A stretch of 64,000 nucleotides of DNA from Bacteroidales bacterium H3 (GCA_001701135.1 DAAN01000013.1:33242-97241), one strand, 5' to 3'. Shown: positions 34,391-44,160, counted from the first letter of the stretch. Translations and numbers: made by a program. Notes: a model not told the origin generated them from the letters alone.

Positions 34391-34981
34391 TTATTTGCAG
34401 TCGCAGGTGTCGCCGCAATGGCAACCGCCGGAGGTGTTGTCGCAGTTGCAGTCGCTGTCGCAATGGCAGTCGCCGGAGCCGCAGTGGCAGCCGTGGGCGG
34501 GGTGGAGTTCTTCGGGGGTGGCGTCGCGGACGGCGAGGATGGTGCCGTCGAAGCGCACTGCGCTGCCGGCCAGGGGATGGTTGAAGTCGAGAACCACGCT
34601 GTCGGGTTTCACTTCTTTCACGAGGCCGTTGATGCGGAAGCCGTCGGCGGTCATCATGGGCACGTAGGCGCCGGGCACGATGTATTCGTCGTCAAATTTG
34701 CCGTCGACCAGGAAGAGGTCTTTTTCGAGGGTGGCGATCTGCTCGGGGTCGTAGGGGCCGAAAGCTTCGTCGGCGGTGGCGCTGACGTTGAATTTCGAGC
34801 CGATTTCCAGGCCGTCGATTGCTTTTTCGAGGGGCTCGATCATGCCGCGGGTCACGCCGAAGATGATTTTTTCGGGGTCGGACTTGTCGGTCTGATGCAT
34901 CAGTTTTTCGGAGCCGTCGGGGTTGACCTTATAGAGGTCATAGCCCAGCTCCACATATTTTCCGGGAACGATTTTTTCCAT
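34391..34981 (-). CDS. slyD: FKBP-type peptidyl-prolyl isomerase SlyD with metal-binding tail
   Basis: The 196-residue cytoplasmic chaperone has an FKBP domain with an inserted IF flap (LGYDLYKVNPDGSEKLMHQT at the start, then GLEIGSKFNVSATADEAFGPYDPE and VPMMTADGFRINGLVKEVKPDSVVLDFNHPLAG). The C-terminal 35 residues contain nine Cys, three His and several Asp (HGCHCGSGDCHCDSDCNCD and GGCHCGDTCDCK), the kind of tail that binds nickel, zinc or copper in SlyD. It is convergent with pyrE-SRPBCC and is transcribed ahead of nothing else on this strand. Confidence 0.93.
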   Translation of the reverse strand: MEKIVPGKYVELGYDLYKVNPDGSEKLMHQTDKSDPEKIIFGVTRGMIEPLEKAIDGLEIGSKFNVSATADEAFGPYDPEQIATLEKDLFLVDGKFDDEYIVPGAYVPMMTADGFRINGLVKEVKPDSVVLDFNHPLAGSAVRFDGTILAVRDATPEELHPAHGCHCGSGDCHCDSDCNCDNTSGGCHCGDTCDCK

Positions 34982-35046
34982 ATTTCTAAAGTGTTAAGTA
35001 TTTCTGAAGTATTGAATTATCTGAGGTGTTGCGGGTTGCGGGGATA

Positions 35047-38000
35047 TTAAGCGTTGTTTTGATTCTGTTCGCCGGGGAGGGCGAGGATGTCGTGGAGGAG
35101 CGCCACGGCTGCCTCCACGGAGGGGATATCGGAGAACGCGAAGGAGCGTTTGCCCGAGGCGTTCTCGCGGATTTTCACGCTGTCGAGATGGCTCTGCAGG
35201 TAGGCTATCATGCGGCCGAACATGGGCGACTGATAGTAGGCCTGGTTTGAGGAGTCGACAAAATAGGTGTACATCACACCCTGCTTGAGCACCACTTTCT
35301 CAATGCCGAGCTGGCGGGCGAGGCGGCGCAGGCGCGGCACACGGGTGAGTTCGGCGGCTTCGGGTGGTATTTTGCCGAAGCGGTCGACCAGACGCGAGCG
35401 GAATTCGCGGATGTCCATTTCGCGCTCCATGGAGTCGAGCTCGCGGTAGAGGGCTATGCGCTCGCTTTCCTGCGGCACGTAGCTTGCGGGGAGGAGCAGC
35501 TCGAGATCGCTCTCGATCACGCAGTCGGCCACGAATTCGGTGTTGTCCTCCTCGGAGTCGCCATGCTCCTCATGTGTAAACGTTCCGGCGAACTCTTCGG
35601 TTCGAAGCTCGGTGACGGCTTCCTTGAGGATTTTCTGGTATGTCTCGTAGCCGAGGTCGGCGATGAAGCCGCTCTGCTCGGCGCCCAGGAGGTTGCCGGC
35701 GCCGCGGATGTCGAGGTCCTGCATGGCGATGTGGATGCCCGAACCGAGATCGGAGAACCCCTCGATGGCCTGCAGACGGCGGCGCGCCACGGGTGTGAGG
35801 GGCGCACCGGGGGGCACCATGAGATAGCAGAACGCCTTGCGGTTGCTGCGGCCCACACGTCCGCGCAGCTGATGCAGCTCGGAGAGGCCGAAATTCTGGG
35901 CATTGTTGACAATCATGGTGTTGACGTTGGGCATGTCGATGCCGCTTTCCACGATTGTGGTGGCGATCATTACGTCGTAGTCGTGATTGGTGAAGTCGAG
36001 GATGGCGCGTTCGAGCTGTTCGGGGGGCATCTGTCCGTGGGCCACGACCACGCGGGCGTCGGGCACCACGCGCCGCACCATGTTTTCGAGCGTGGCGAGT
36101 CCCTCGATGCGGTTGTTGATGATGAACACCTGACCGTTGCGCGACATCTCGAAGTTGAGCGCCTCGGCGAGGAGGTCGTCGGTGAGCGAGTTCACCGAGG
36201 TGAGGATAGGGTAGCGGTTGGGGGGCGGCGTGGTGATCGAGGAGAGGTCGCGGGCGCCCATGAGCGAGAACTGGAGGGTGCGCGGTATGGGGGTGGCCGA
36301 CATGGTGAGGGTGTCGACCGAGGTCTTCATCTGCTTGAGTTTCTCCTTGACGGCGACGCCGAATTTCTGCTCCTCGTCGATGACGAGCAGCCCCAGATCC
36401 TTGAACTTCACATCCTTGCCCACGAGTTTGTGAGTGCCCACGAGGATGTCGATCTTCCCCTCGGCAAGGTCGGCGAGGATTTCGCGGGTCTGGCGGGCGG
36501 TGCGGGCGCGGGAGAGGTATTCCACCCTCACAGGGAAATCTTTCAGACGGTCGCGGAAAGTGTTGAAGTGCTGCCAGGCGAGCACCGTGGTGGGCACCAG
36601 CACGGCCACCTGCTTGCCGTCGGTGGCTGCCTTGAAGGCGGCGCGGATGGCGATTTCGGTCTTGCCGAACCCCACGTCGCCGCAGATGAGGCGGTCCATG
36701 GGCCGGGGCGACTCCATGTCGGCCTTCACGTCGCGTGTGGCGGTGAGCTGGTCGGGGGTGTCCTCGTAGATAAACGATGCCTCCAGCTCGTGCTGCAGAT
36801 AGCTGTCGGGCGAGAACTGGAATCCCTTTTCCTCCTTGCGGGCGGCATAGAGGCGGATAAGGTCGCGGGCGATGTCTTTGAGTTTCGACTTGGTGCGCTC
36901 CTTCATGCGGTTCCACGCACCGGAGCCGAGCTTGTTGATAGTGGGTTCCACACCCTCCTTGCCGCGGTATTTGGCGAGCTTGTGCAGATTGTGGATGGAG
37001 ACGAAGATGCAGTCGTTGTTTTTGTAAATGAGCTTGATCATCTCCTGCGTGGTGCCGTTGACGCGGGTGCGCAGCAGGCCGCCGAACTTGCCCACGCCAT
37101 GGTCGACATGCACGATGTAGTCGCCCGTCTCGATGCTCGAAAGTTCTTTGAGCGAGAGGGCCAGACGCCCCGAGCGAGCGCGGTCGCTGCGGAGCGAATA
37201 TTTGTGGAAGCGGTCGAAAATCTGGTGGTCGGTGAAGAGGCAGAGCTTCAGGGCGTTGTCGGCGAAACCCTCGTGCAAGGTGGCCTCGGCGGCGGTGAAG
37301 GGTATGTTTTCGCCCCGCTCCTCGAAGATGGCCTTGAGGCGGAGGGCCTGCTTGGGCGAGTCGGTTAGCAGGAAGATGGAGAAGCCGTCGGCCAGATATT
37401 TCTCAAGCTCGCGGGCGAGCAGATCGAAATTCTTGTGGAAAAGCCCCTGCGGCGAGCATCGGAAGTCGATGGCGTCGGTGTCGGAGGGGGAGGGCGCGCC
37501 GGCGGTGAACTGCATCATGGCGAACGAGGGGAGCCGGGAGGCGAAGCGGTCGTAGTCGATGAGCTGCCTGAGGGCGTCGGCGTCACCCTCGCCGGCATAT
37601 TGCGCCGACGCGGAGAATGAGCGGGAGCAGATCTCCTCGATGCGTGCAAGCATGGCGCGGCTGTCGCGGCAGAGAATCAGGGTGTCCCCGGGGATGAAGT
37701 CGAGGATGCTGCCTGCGCTGTCGCCACCGGTGACATCGGCGGTGATGGCCACTGAGTCGGCCTTCTGCTCCGAGAGCTGCGTCTCCACGTTGAAGAAGCG
37801 GATGGAGTCGATTTCGTCGCCGAAGAGATCGATGCGCACGGGCAGCTCCGAGGCGTAGCCGAAGATGTCGATGATTGAGCCGCGGATGGCGAACTGCCCC
37901 GGCTCGTAGACATAGTCGACGGTGGTGAAACCGTTGTCGACGAGCCATTTGCGGGTGTCGGTGAGGTCGATTTCGCCGCCGGTGACGAAGTTGACTGTGC

Positions 38001-38499
38001 GGTCGGTCAGCTCGGTGCGCGATGCCACTTTCTCGGCCATGGCCTCGGGGCAGGTGACCACGAAGCGGAGAGCCGGGTCGGTGGTCCAGTGGCTCAGCGC
38101 CTCGGTGCGGAGAATCTGCTGGGGCGGGTCGGGCTGGCCATAACGGATGTCGCGGCGGTAGCCCGAAGGGAAAATCATCACGGCCTGCTCGCCGAGGATG
38201 CGTGCCAGGTCGTTGTAGAGGTATCCGGCGGCGTCCATGTCGTCGGCCACCACCAGCGTGGGGAGGGCTGTGGCGGGTGCGGGGGTGCGCAGGGCCATGC
38301 CGCCAAGGAGCAGCGAGGGGGATGAGCCGGCCAGACCGGCCAGAGTGACAGGGCGGCCCGAGCGGGCCAGCTGCAGCGCGCGCTCCATGGCTGCGGCCCG
38401 GGCGTCGGTGACAAACCTGCGGGCCAGCTGCGCCAGAGTGGTGCCGGCGGCATTTGCCGGCCGGCGATTTTCGTCGGTGTCGGGGGATTTTGAGGGCAT
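35047..38499 (-). CDS. mfd: Transcription-repair coupling factor Mfd
   Basis: Mfd pushes stalled RNA polymerase off lesions and recruits UvrA. The 1150-residue protein has the N-terminal UvrB-like module (about residues 30-400), the RNA-polymerase-interacting CarD-like domain (about 460-530, GDYIVHVDHGVGKFGG), and a RecG-like translocase. The translocase has Walker A GDVGFGKTEIA, DEEQ box (LLVIDEEQKFGV) and the motif VI segment HQLRGRVGRS. A C-terminal TRCF domain completes it. Length is normal. It is divergent from nifJ. Confidence 0.97.
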   Translation of the reverse strand: MPSKSPDTDENRRPANAAGTTLAQLARRFVTDARAAAMERALQLARSGRPVTLAGLAGSSPSLLLGGMALRTPAPATALPTLVVADDMDAAGYLYNDLARILGEQAVMIFPSGYRRDIRYGQPDPPQQILRTEALSHWTTDPALRFVVTCPEAMAEKVASRTELTDRTVNFVTGGEIDLTDTRKWLVDNGFTTVDYVYEPGQFAIRGSIIDIFGYASELPVRIDLFGDEIDSIRFFNVETQLSEQKADSVAITADVTGGDSAGSILDFIPGDTLILCRDSRAMLARIEEICSRSFSASAQYAGEGDADALRQLIDYDRFASRLPSFAMMQFTAGAPSPSDTDAIDFRCSPQGLFHKNFDLLARELEKYLADGFSIFLLTDSPKQALRLKAIFEERGENIPFTAAEATLHEGFADNALKLCLFTDHQIFDRFHKYSLRSDRARSGRLALSLKELSSIETGDYIVHVDHGVGKFGGLLRTRVNGTTQEMIKLIYKNNDCIFVSIHNLHKLAKYRGKEGVEPTINKLGSGAWNRMKERTKSKLKDIARDLIRLYAARKEEKGFQFSPDSYLQHELEASFIYEDTPDQLTATRDVKADMESPRPMDRLICGDVGFGKTEIAIRAAFKAATDGKQVAVLVPTTVLAWQHFNTFRDRLKDFPVRVEYLSRARTARQTREILADLAEGKIDILVGTHKLVGKDVKFKDLGLLVIDEEQKFGVAVKEKLKQMKTSVDTLTMSATPIPRTLQFSLMGARDLSSITTPPPNRYPILTSVNSLTDDLLAEALNFEMSRNGQVFIINNRIEGLATLENMVRRVVPDARVVVAHGQMPPEQLERAILDFTNHDYDVMIATTIVESGIDMPNVNTMIVNNAQNFGLSELHQLRGRVGRSNRKAFCYLMVPPGAPLTPVARRRLQAIEGFSDLGSGIHIAMQDLDIRGAGNLLGAEQSGFIADLGYETYQKILKEAVTELRTEEFAGTFTHEEHGDSEEDNTEFVADCVIESDLELLLPASYVPQESERIALYRELDSMEREMDIREFRSRLVDRFGKIPPEAAELTRVPRLRRLARQLGIEKVVLKQGVMYTYFVDSSNQAYYQSPMFGRMIAYLQSHLDSVKIRENASGKRSFAFSDIPSVEAAVALLHDILALPGEQNQNNA

Positions 38500-38517
38500 T
38501 GTTGGTTATCTACACTG

Positions 38518-38525
38518 CAAAAGTA
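38518..38525 (-). promoter_or_regulatory. Candidate -7 box for mfd
   Basis: On the minus strand the sequence is TACTTTTG, 18 bp before the mfd start codon, matching TAnnTTTG. This would give a very short leader. Confidence 0.4.
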
Positions 38526-38620
38526 ACAATTTTTTCGGCAAATTAGCTTTCATTATGGTTGAAAAATACGCCTAAATAAATTTATTATTAAATTGTTAGC
38601 TGAAATCGGAAAATAATGCG

Positions 38621-38628
38621 TATCTTTG
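38621..38628 (+). promoter_or_regulatory. Candidate -7 box for nifJ
   Basis: TATCTTTG matches the Bacteroidetes -7 consensus and gives a leader of about 60 nt. A TTAG 21 bp upstream may be a poor -33. Confidence 0.5.
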
Positions 38629-38696
38629 CACGATAAAAACCCTGTACCAATCGCTACAACGTTAAAATTCAACATAAACTGTTTTTTCTAACTATT

Positions 38697-41600
38697 ATGA
38701 GTAAAGAAAAAAAATTCCTTACCTGTGATGGTAACCAGGCTGCCGCGCACGTGTCATACATGTTCTCGGAAGTGGCCGCAATCTACCCCATCACCCCTTC
38801 GTCGACTATGGCAGAATATGTCGACGAGTGGGCAGCCGCAGGTCGCAAGAACATTTTCGGCGAGACCGTTCTCGTGCAGGAAATGCAGTCGGAAGGCGGT
38901 GCCGCCGGTGCCGTCCATGGCTCGCTCCAGGCAGGAGCGCTCACTACCACATACACCGCATCGCAGGGCTTACTGCTGATGATCCCCAACATGTACAAGA
39001 TCGCAGGCGAACAGCTCCCCTGCGTGTTCCATGTATCGGCCCGTACGCTCGCCAGCCACGCGCTGAGCATCTTCGGTGACCACCAGGACGTGATGTCGGT
39101 GCGTCAGACCGGCTTCGCCATGCTCTGCGAAGGCTCCGTGCAGGAGGTTATGGACCTGTCAGGCGTGGCTCATCTGGCCACAATCAAAAGCTCCATCCCC
39201 TTCGTCAACTTCTTCGACGGCTTCCGCACCAGCCATGAGATCCAGAAGATAGAGATGATCGAGCAGGACCAGCTCGAGCCGCTGCTCGACCGCGAGGCTC
39301 TGGCCCGCTTCCGTCAGCGCGGCCTCACCCCCCAGGCTCCCGTGATGCGCGGCATGGCCGAGAACGGCGACGTTTTCTTCCAGCACCGCGAGGCAAGCAA
39401 CCCCGCCTACGACGCCGTCCCCGCAATCGTCGAGGACTACATGAAGAAGATTTCCGAAATCACCGGCCGTAAATACGACCTCTTCACATACTACGGCGCC
39501 GAAGACGCCGAAAACGTAATCATCGCCATGGGCTCCGTGACCCAGGCCGCCAAAGAGGCCATCGACTTCCTCATGAGCGAAGGCAAGAAAGTGGGTCTGG
39601 TGAGCGTTCACCTCTACCGCCCCTTCTCGGCCAAGCACTTCCTGGCTGCCGTGCCTGCCACCTGCAAGCGCATCGCCGTGCTCGACCGCACCAAGGAGCC
39701 CGGCGCCAACGGCGAGCCGCTCTACCTTGACGTCAAGGAGTGCTTCTACGGCAAGGAGAACGCTCCCCTCATCGTCGGCGGCCGCTACGGTCTGGCTTCG
39801 AAAGACACCACCCCCGCCCAGATCATCGGCGTTTACGAGAACCTCGAGCTGCCCATGCCCAAGGACCACTTCACCATCGGCATCGTCGACGATGTGACCT
39901 TCACCTCGCTCCCCCTGCCCGAAGAGGTTGCCCTCGGCGACAAATCGACCTTCGAGGCCAAGTTCTACGGCCTCGGTGCCGACGGCACCGTGGGCGCCAA
40001 CAAGAACTCCGTGAAGATCATTGGTGACAACACCGACAAATACTGCCAGGCATACTTCGCCTACGACTCCAAGAAGTCGGGCGGCTTCACCTGCTCGCAC
40101 CTCCGCTTCGGCGACGCGCCCATCCGCTCGACCTATCTGGTCAACACTCCCAACTTCGTGGCATGCCACGTGCAGGCTTACCTGCACATGTACGACGTCA
40201 CCCGCGGTCTGCGCGACAACGGCACCTTCCTGCTCAACACCATCTGGGAGGGCGACGAACTGGCCAAGAACCTCCCCAACAAGGTCAAGAAATATTTCGC
40301 CGACCACAACATCACCGTCTACTACATCAACGCCACCAAGATCGCTCAGGAAATCGGTCTGGGCAACCGCACCAACACCATCCTCCAGAGCGCGTTCTTC
40401 CGCATCACAGAGGTTATCCCCGTTGACCTCGCCGTTGAGCAGATGAAGAAATTCATCGTCAAGAGCTACGGCAAGAAGGGCCAGGATGTTGTCGACAAGA
40501 ACTATGCTGCCGTTGACCGCGGCGGCGAATACAAGCAGCTCACCGTTGACAAGGCATGGAGCAATCTCCCCGCCGATGCCGTGGGCGCCAACGACGACCC
40601 CGAATTCATCAACAAGATTGTGCGCCCCATCAACGCACAGGACGGCGACCTCCTGAAGGTTTCCGCCTTCAAGGATATTCCCGACGGCACATGGCAGGCC
40701 GGCACCGCAGCCTACGAGAAGCGCGGTGTGGCGGCTTTCGTTCCCGAATGGGATCCCGAAAACTGCATCCAGTGCAACAAGTGCGCATATGTCTGCCCCC
40801 ACGCCGCCATCCGTCCCTTCCTCCTCGACGAGAAGGAATACGAGGCAGCTCCCGCCGTGGCAAAGCATGGCATCGCAGCCATCGGCAAGCAGTTTGCCGG
40901 CATGCAGTTCATCCAGGCTGTCGATGTACTCGACTGTCTCGGCTGCGGCAACTGCGTTGACGTATGCCCCGGCAAGAAGGGCAACAAGGCTCTCGCCATG
41001 AAGCCCCTCGAAACCCAGCTCGACATGCAGGCCGAATGGGACTACTGCATCAAGAACGTGGCTTCGAAGCAGGATCTGGTCGACATCAAGGCCAATGTGA
41101 AGAACTCGCAGTTCGCCACCCCGCTCTTCGAATTCTCCGGCGCCTGCTCGGGTTGCGGCGAGACTCCCTATGTGAAACTGATCTCGCAGCTCTTCGGCGA
41201 CCACGAAATGGTGGCCAACGCCACAGGCTGCTCCTCGATCTACTCAGGCTCGGTACCCTCCACCCCCTACACCACCAACTTCCGCGGTCACGGTCCCGCA
41301 TGGGCCAACTCGCTGTTCGAGGACTTCGCTGAGTTCGGTCTGGGCATGACCATCGCCAACGAGAAGATGCAGGCACGTCTGGCCGACCTCATGGCCAAGG
41401 CTCAGGAATGCTCATGCTGCTCCGACGCAATCAAGGAGCAGGCACGCAAGTGGCTCGACAACCGCAACGACGCCGTGGCAACCCGCGAGGTCTACGAGAC
41501 CATCGTGCCCCTCTGCGCCGCCTGCGACTGCGACATCTGCACCGGCATCGTGGCTCTTAAGAACTTCATCGTGAAGCGTTCGCAGTGGATCATCGCCGGC

Positions 41601-42260
41601 GACGGCGCCGCATATGACATCGGCTTCGGCGGTCTCGACCACGTGCTCGCCTCGGGCAAGAATGTCAACGTGCTCGTGCTCGACACCGAGGTTTACTCCA
41701 ACACCGGCGGCCAGGCATCGAAGGCTACCCCCATCGGCGCCATCGCCAAGTTTGCCGCTGCCGGCAAACGCGTGCGCAAGAAAGACCTCGGCCTTATCGC
41801 CACCACCTACGGCTACGTCTACGCCGCCCAGGTGGCCATGGGTGCCGACCAGGCCCAGACCCTCAAGGCCATCCGCGAGGCCGAGGCCTACGACGGTCCC
41901 TCCATCATCATCGCATACTCACCCTGTATCAACCATGGCCTGAAAGTGGGCATGGGCAAGAGCCAGGCCGAGGAGCAGCATGCAGTGGAGTGCGGCTACT
42001 GGCACCTCTGGCGCTACAATCCCGCTCTGGAGGAAGAGGGCAAGAACCCCTTCTCGCTCGACTCGAAGACTCCCGACTGGAGCAAGTTCGAGGACTTCCT
42101 CAAAGGCGAGGTGCGCTACGCTTCCGTCATGAAGCAGTATCCTGCCGAAGCTGCCGAGCTTTTCGCCGCAGCCAAGGCCAACGCACAGTGGCGCTACAAC
42201 AACTACCTCCGTCTCACCCAGAGCCAGTGGGGTGTAGAGCCTTCGCCCATCGTAGAGTGA
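38697..42260 (+). CDS. nifJ: Pyruvate:ferredoxin (flavodoxin) oxidoreductase
   Basis: This single-chain 1187-residue PFOR oxidises pyruvate to acetyl-CoA and CO2, reducing ferredoxin. N-terminal domains carry YPITPSSTMAEYVDEWAA and TYTASQGLLLMIPNMYKIAGE. A ferredoxin-like domain has two 4Fe-4S motifs (CIQCNKCAYVCP and CLGCGNCVDVCP, about residues 690-765). The C-terminal thiamine-diphosphate domain supplies the third cluster (CSGCGETPYVK and CINHG) and EVYSNTGGQASKATP. In the usual GDGWAYDIG thiamine-diphosphate loop the Trp is Ala (GDGAAYDIG). Codon use is strongly biased towards a few codons, as expected for a highly expressed gene. Confidence 0.97.
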   Translation: MSKEKKFLTCDGNQAAAHVSYMFSEVAAIYPITPSSTMAEYVDEWAAAGRKNIFGETVLVQEMQSEGGAAGAVHGSLQAGALTTTYTASQGLLLMIPNMYKIAGEQLPCVFHVSARTLASHALSIFGDHQDVMSVRQTGFAMLCEGSVQEVMDLSGVAHLATIKSSIPFVNFFDGFRTSHEIQKIEMIEQDQLEPLLDREALARFRQRGLTPQAPVMRGMAENGDVFFQHREASNPAYDAVPAIVEDYMKKISEITGRKYDLFTYYGAEDAENVIIAMGSVTQAAKEAIDFLMSEGKKVGLVSVHLYRPFSAKHFLAAVPATCKRIAVLDRTKEPGANGEPLYLDVKECFYGKENAPLIVGGRYGLASKDTTPAQIIGVYENLELPMPKDHFTIGIVDDVTFTSLPLPEEVALGDKSTFEAKFYGLGADGTVGANKNSVKIIGDNTDKYCQAYFAYDSKKSGGFTCSHLRFGDAPIRSTYLVNTPNFVACHVQAYLHMYDVTRGLRDNGTFLLNTIWEGDELAKNLPNKVKKYFADHNITVYYINATKIAQEIGLGNRTNTILQSAFFRITEVIPVDLAVEQMKKFIVKSYGKKGQDVVDKNYAAVDRGGEYKQLTVDKAWSNLPADAVGANDDPEFINKIVRPINAQDGDLLKVSAFKDIPDGTWQAGTAAYEKRGVAAFVPEWDPENCIQCNKCAYVCPHAAIRPFLLDEKEYEAAPAVAKHGIAAIGKQFAGMQFIQAVDVLDCLGCGNCVDVCPGKKGNKALAMKPLETQLDMQAEWDYCIKNVASKQDLVDIKANVKNSQFATPLFEFSGACSGCGETPYVKLISQLFGDHEMVANATGCSSIYSGSVPSTPYTTNFRGHGPAWANSLFEDFAEFGLGMTIANEKMQARLADLMAKAQECSCCSDAIKEQARKWLDNRNDAVATREVYETIVPLCAACDCDICTGIVALKNFIVKRSQWIIAGDGAAYDIGFGGLDHVLASGKNVNVLVLDTEVYSNTGGQASKATPIGAIAKFAAAGKRVRKKDLGLIATTYGYVYAAQVAMGADQAQTLKAIREAEAYDGPSIIIAYSPCINHGLKVGMGKSQAEEQHAVECGYWHLWRYNPALEEEGKNPFSLDSKTPDWSKFEDFLKGEVRYASVMKQYPAEAAELFAAAKANAQWRYNNYLRLTQSQWGVEPSPIVE

Positions 42261-42277
42261 TTTTCTCACCATAACTA

Positions 42278-42320
42278 AAAAATGCGAATCGTGCCGCAAT
42301 GGCAGGATTCGCATTTTTTT
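42278..42320. terminator. Bidirectional terminator between nifJ and the META-domain gene
   Basis: A 13-bp stem (AAAAATGCGAATC / GATTCGCATTTTT) with a 15-base loop has A-rich and T-rich edges, giving a U tract on both strands. It serves the convergent nifJ and META-domain genes. Confidence 0.85.
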
Positions 42321-42398
42321 GTTGTGAAATGTCTCTGTTGAGTCAATTTTTCTGTTGAATCAATGTAGAGTTGTGTCGACAGTCTTGGTTGACGACCG

Positions 42399-42851
42399 TC
42401 AGTCGGCGCGCTTGAGCAAAACCGAGCCGCCCGCAGGGGTGGTGAAAATAGCCGTGGAATCAGTGGGGTAGGCGACGGCATTCACTGCGGGAAGCACCAC
42501 CGACAGCGACCTCTCCAGATCCATCTGCGGGCACATCATGCGCGTGGAGGCCAGCTCGGAGAATCCGGCGGAATCACCCTCCACCACATAGCTGCCCATG
42601 ATGGTGTTGCAGTTGGTGCGGGCCACAAAGGCCGTGTCGTTCTCAAAGATAATCACGATAGGCTCGTCGGCCTCTATTGCAGTCACGTCAAGTTTCGATG
42701 ACGGGTTCTGAGCCACCTCCATGATGGCCCACTTGCCGATCACGCCGGGAAGCTGAGGCACGGCCGAGGTGTCGGGTTTGCTCGAGGCGCACGCGCCGAG
42801 CATCATTGCAGCGGCGCATGCGCCGGCTGTCATTAATCCTAATTTTTTCAT
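42399..42851 (-). CDS. META-domain (HslJ-like) lipoprotein
   Basis: The 150-residue precursor has a lipobox at about residue 21 (MMLGACASS) and one META domain: GKWAIMEV at its start, then ARTNCNTIMGSYVVEGDS and STRMMCPQMDLERSLSVVLPAVNAV. The NxxxG..(Y)...STxMxCP pattern is the family hallmark, as in E. coli HslJ, an outer-membrane protein linked to novobiocin resistance and stress. In Bacteroidetes its role is not known. It stands alone and converges on nifJ. Confidence 0.85.
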   Translation of the reverse strand: MKKLGLMTAGACAAAMMLGACASSKPDTSAVPQLPGVIGKWAIMEVAQNPSSKLDVTAIEADEPIVIIFENDTAFVARTNCNTIMGSYVVEGDSAGFSELASTRMMCPQMDLERSLSVVLPAVNAVAYPTDSTAIFTTPAGGSVLLKRAD

Positions 42852-42990
42852 TGTTCTCGATTTGTTTATCTATATAACAACGGAAAGAGCGCAAAAGGTG
42901 ATTTTTACAAAAATTTAACCTGCGGAAGCATACGCAACCCCGCCGGCGAGCGTTTATATATTGACACTCCTTCCCCACACCATATAATAT

Positions 42991-43365
42991 ATGCTGTCAG
43001 TAATCATCTTTATTATCATACTGTGGTTTGTGCTCCCCCCGCTGCTCCGCTGGGGCGGAAAACTGGTCATGCGCCATGCCGCCCGCAGGATGACAGATAA
43101 ATTCATGCGCGACGCCGGGCTCGACCCCGATGCCGTCCGCCGCGAACAACGCCGCCGACAGGCCGACTCAGATGCCCGCTCGCAGGGCGGATGGTCGCAA
43201 CCCGCCCCGGTCGAGAAAAAAATCGACCCTGCCGTGGCTACCGATGTGAAGTTCAGCGACATCACTTCCAAGACGCCCGCTCCCGATATCCATGCCGAAA
43301 CTGCGCGACCCGTCTCGGCCGAGCCTCAGATCGAGGATGTCAGCTGGGAGGATATTCCCGATTAA
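42991..43365 (+). CDS. DUF4834-family small membrane protein
   Basis: The 124-residue protein has one N-terminal membrane helix (LSVIIFIIILWFVLPPLL) followed by a basic region (RHAARRMTDKFMRDAGLDPDAVRREQRRRQ) and a flexible C-terminal tail that ends in DVSWEDIPD. This arrangement matches DUF4834, a family confined to Bacteroidetes and without known function. Its stop is 22 bp before the DUF2461 gene, so the two are likely co-transcribed. Confidence 0.75.
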   Translation: MLSVIIFIIILWFVLPPLLRWGGKLVMRHAARRMTDKFMRDAGLDPDAVRREQRRRQADSDARSQGGWSQPAPVEKKIDPAVATDVKFSDITSKTPAPDIHAETARPVSAEPQIEDVSWEDIPD

Positions 43366-43387
43366 ACAAGCTCCAAGTGCTATCAGA

Positions 43388-44104
43388 ATGAAAACCAATT
43401 ATATACCGCGGCTCTATGAGTTCCTCGCCGAGCTGGACCGCCGACAGGACCGCCAGTGGTTCAAGGAGAACAAAGCACAGTATGACGAGCTGCGTGCCCT
43501 CTGGATTGCCGACATCGATACCCTCATCACCCATGTGGGGCAGTTCTGGCCCGAAGTGAAATCGCAGACCGGCGCGTCGAGCGTCTACCGCATTTACCGC
43601 GACACCCGTTTCTCGGCCGACAAATCTCCCTACAAGACATATTTCTCGGCATCGGTGTCGCCCCGTCCGCGCGGTTCGGTGTCGGTGCATCTGCCCGGTT
43701 ACTATCTCCAGGTGGGTCCCGGGCGTCAGGGCGTCGCCACCGACAGCTACGAAAGCGGCGAATCGGGTCTCTACGGCGGCGTGTGGTGCCCCGACGCTCC
43801 CGTTCTGCGCAAGCTCCGCAAGGCTATCATCGACAATATCGAGGAGTTTGAGGAAATCATCAATGCCCCGGCGTTGACGGCCACCTTCCCCGGCTGGTAT
43901 GGCTCGTCGCTGAAGACCGTCCCCAAGGGGTATGACCGCAACCACCCTCAGGCGCATCTGCTGCGGCTTAAAGAGTATGGCCGCTTCATGCCGGCTGATA
44001 TGAAATTCTTCTCCGACCCGTTGTGGCCCGAGCGCGCCGCCGGATATCTGCAGGTGCTTTACCCCCTGCTGCGTTTCCTCGAGTATTCAATCAACGAGGA
44101 ATAG
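43388..44104 (+). CDS. DUF2461 / TIGR02453-family protein
   Basis: The 238-residue cytoplasmic protein matches the DUF2461 family by YEFLAELDRRQDRQWFKENKAQYDE at the N-terminus, RIYRDTRFSADKSPYKTYFSA in the middle, a YYLQVGPG segment and LPRGYDRNHP-like PKGYDRNHPQAHLLRLKEY. The family is widespread in bacteria but has no proven function. The reading frame is open up to 43292, but the ATG at 43388 is the family-consistent start and avoids overlap with the DUF4834 gene. Confidence 0.85.
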   Translation: MKTNYIPRLYEFLAELDRRQDRQWFKENKAQYDELRALWIADIDTLITHVGQFWPEVKSQTGASSVYRIYRDTRFSADKSPYKTYFSASVSPRPRGSVSVHLPGYYLQVGPGRQGVATDSYESGESGLYGGVWCPDAPVLRKLRKAIIDNIEEFEEIINAPALTATFPGWYGSSLKTVPKGYDRNHPQAHLLRLKEYGRFMPADMKFFSDPLWPERAAGYLQVLYPLLRFLEYSINEE

Positions 44105-44160
44105 GCAACTTTTTTTCTCAGAAAACACCCCGGGGCTGCAAAATGTAAGCGAAATTTTTG

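Noticed and set aside
35563-37368. 601-codon open frame opposite mfd
   Set aside because: High GC keeps antisense frames open; the protein is Gly/Val/His-rich with no family features.
39159-41204. Long antisense open frame (681 codons) opposite nifJ
   Set aside because: It mirrors the strongly biased codon use of nifJ, has no recognisable domain, and would overlap a certain gene completely.
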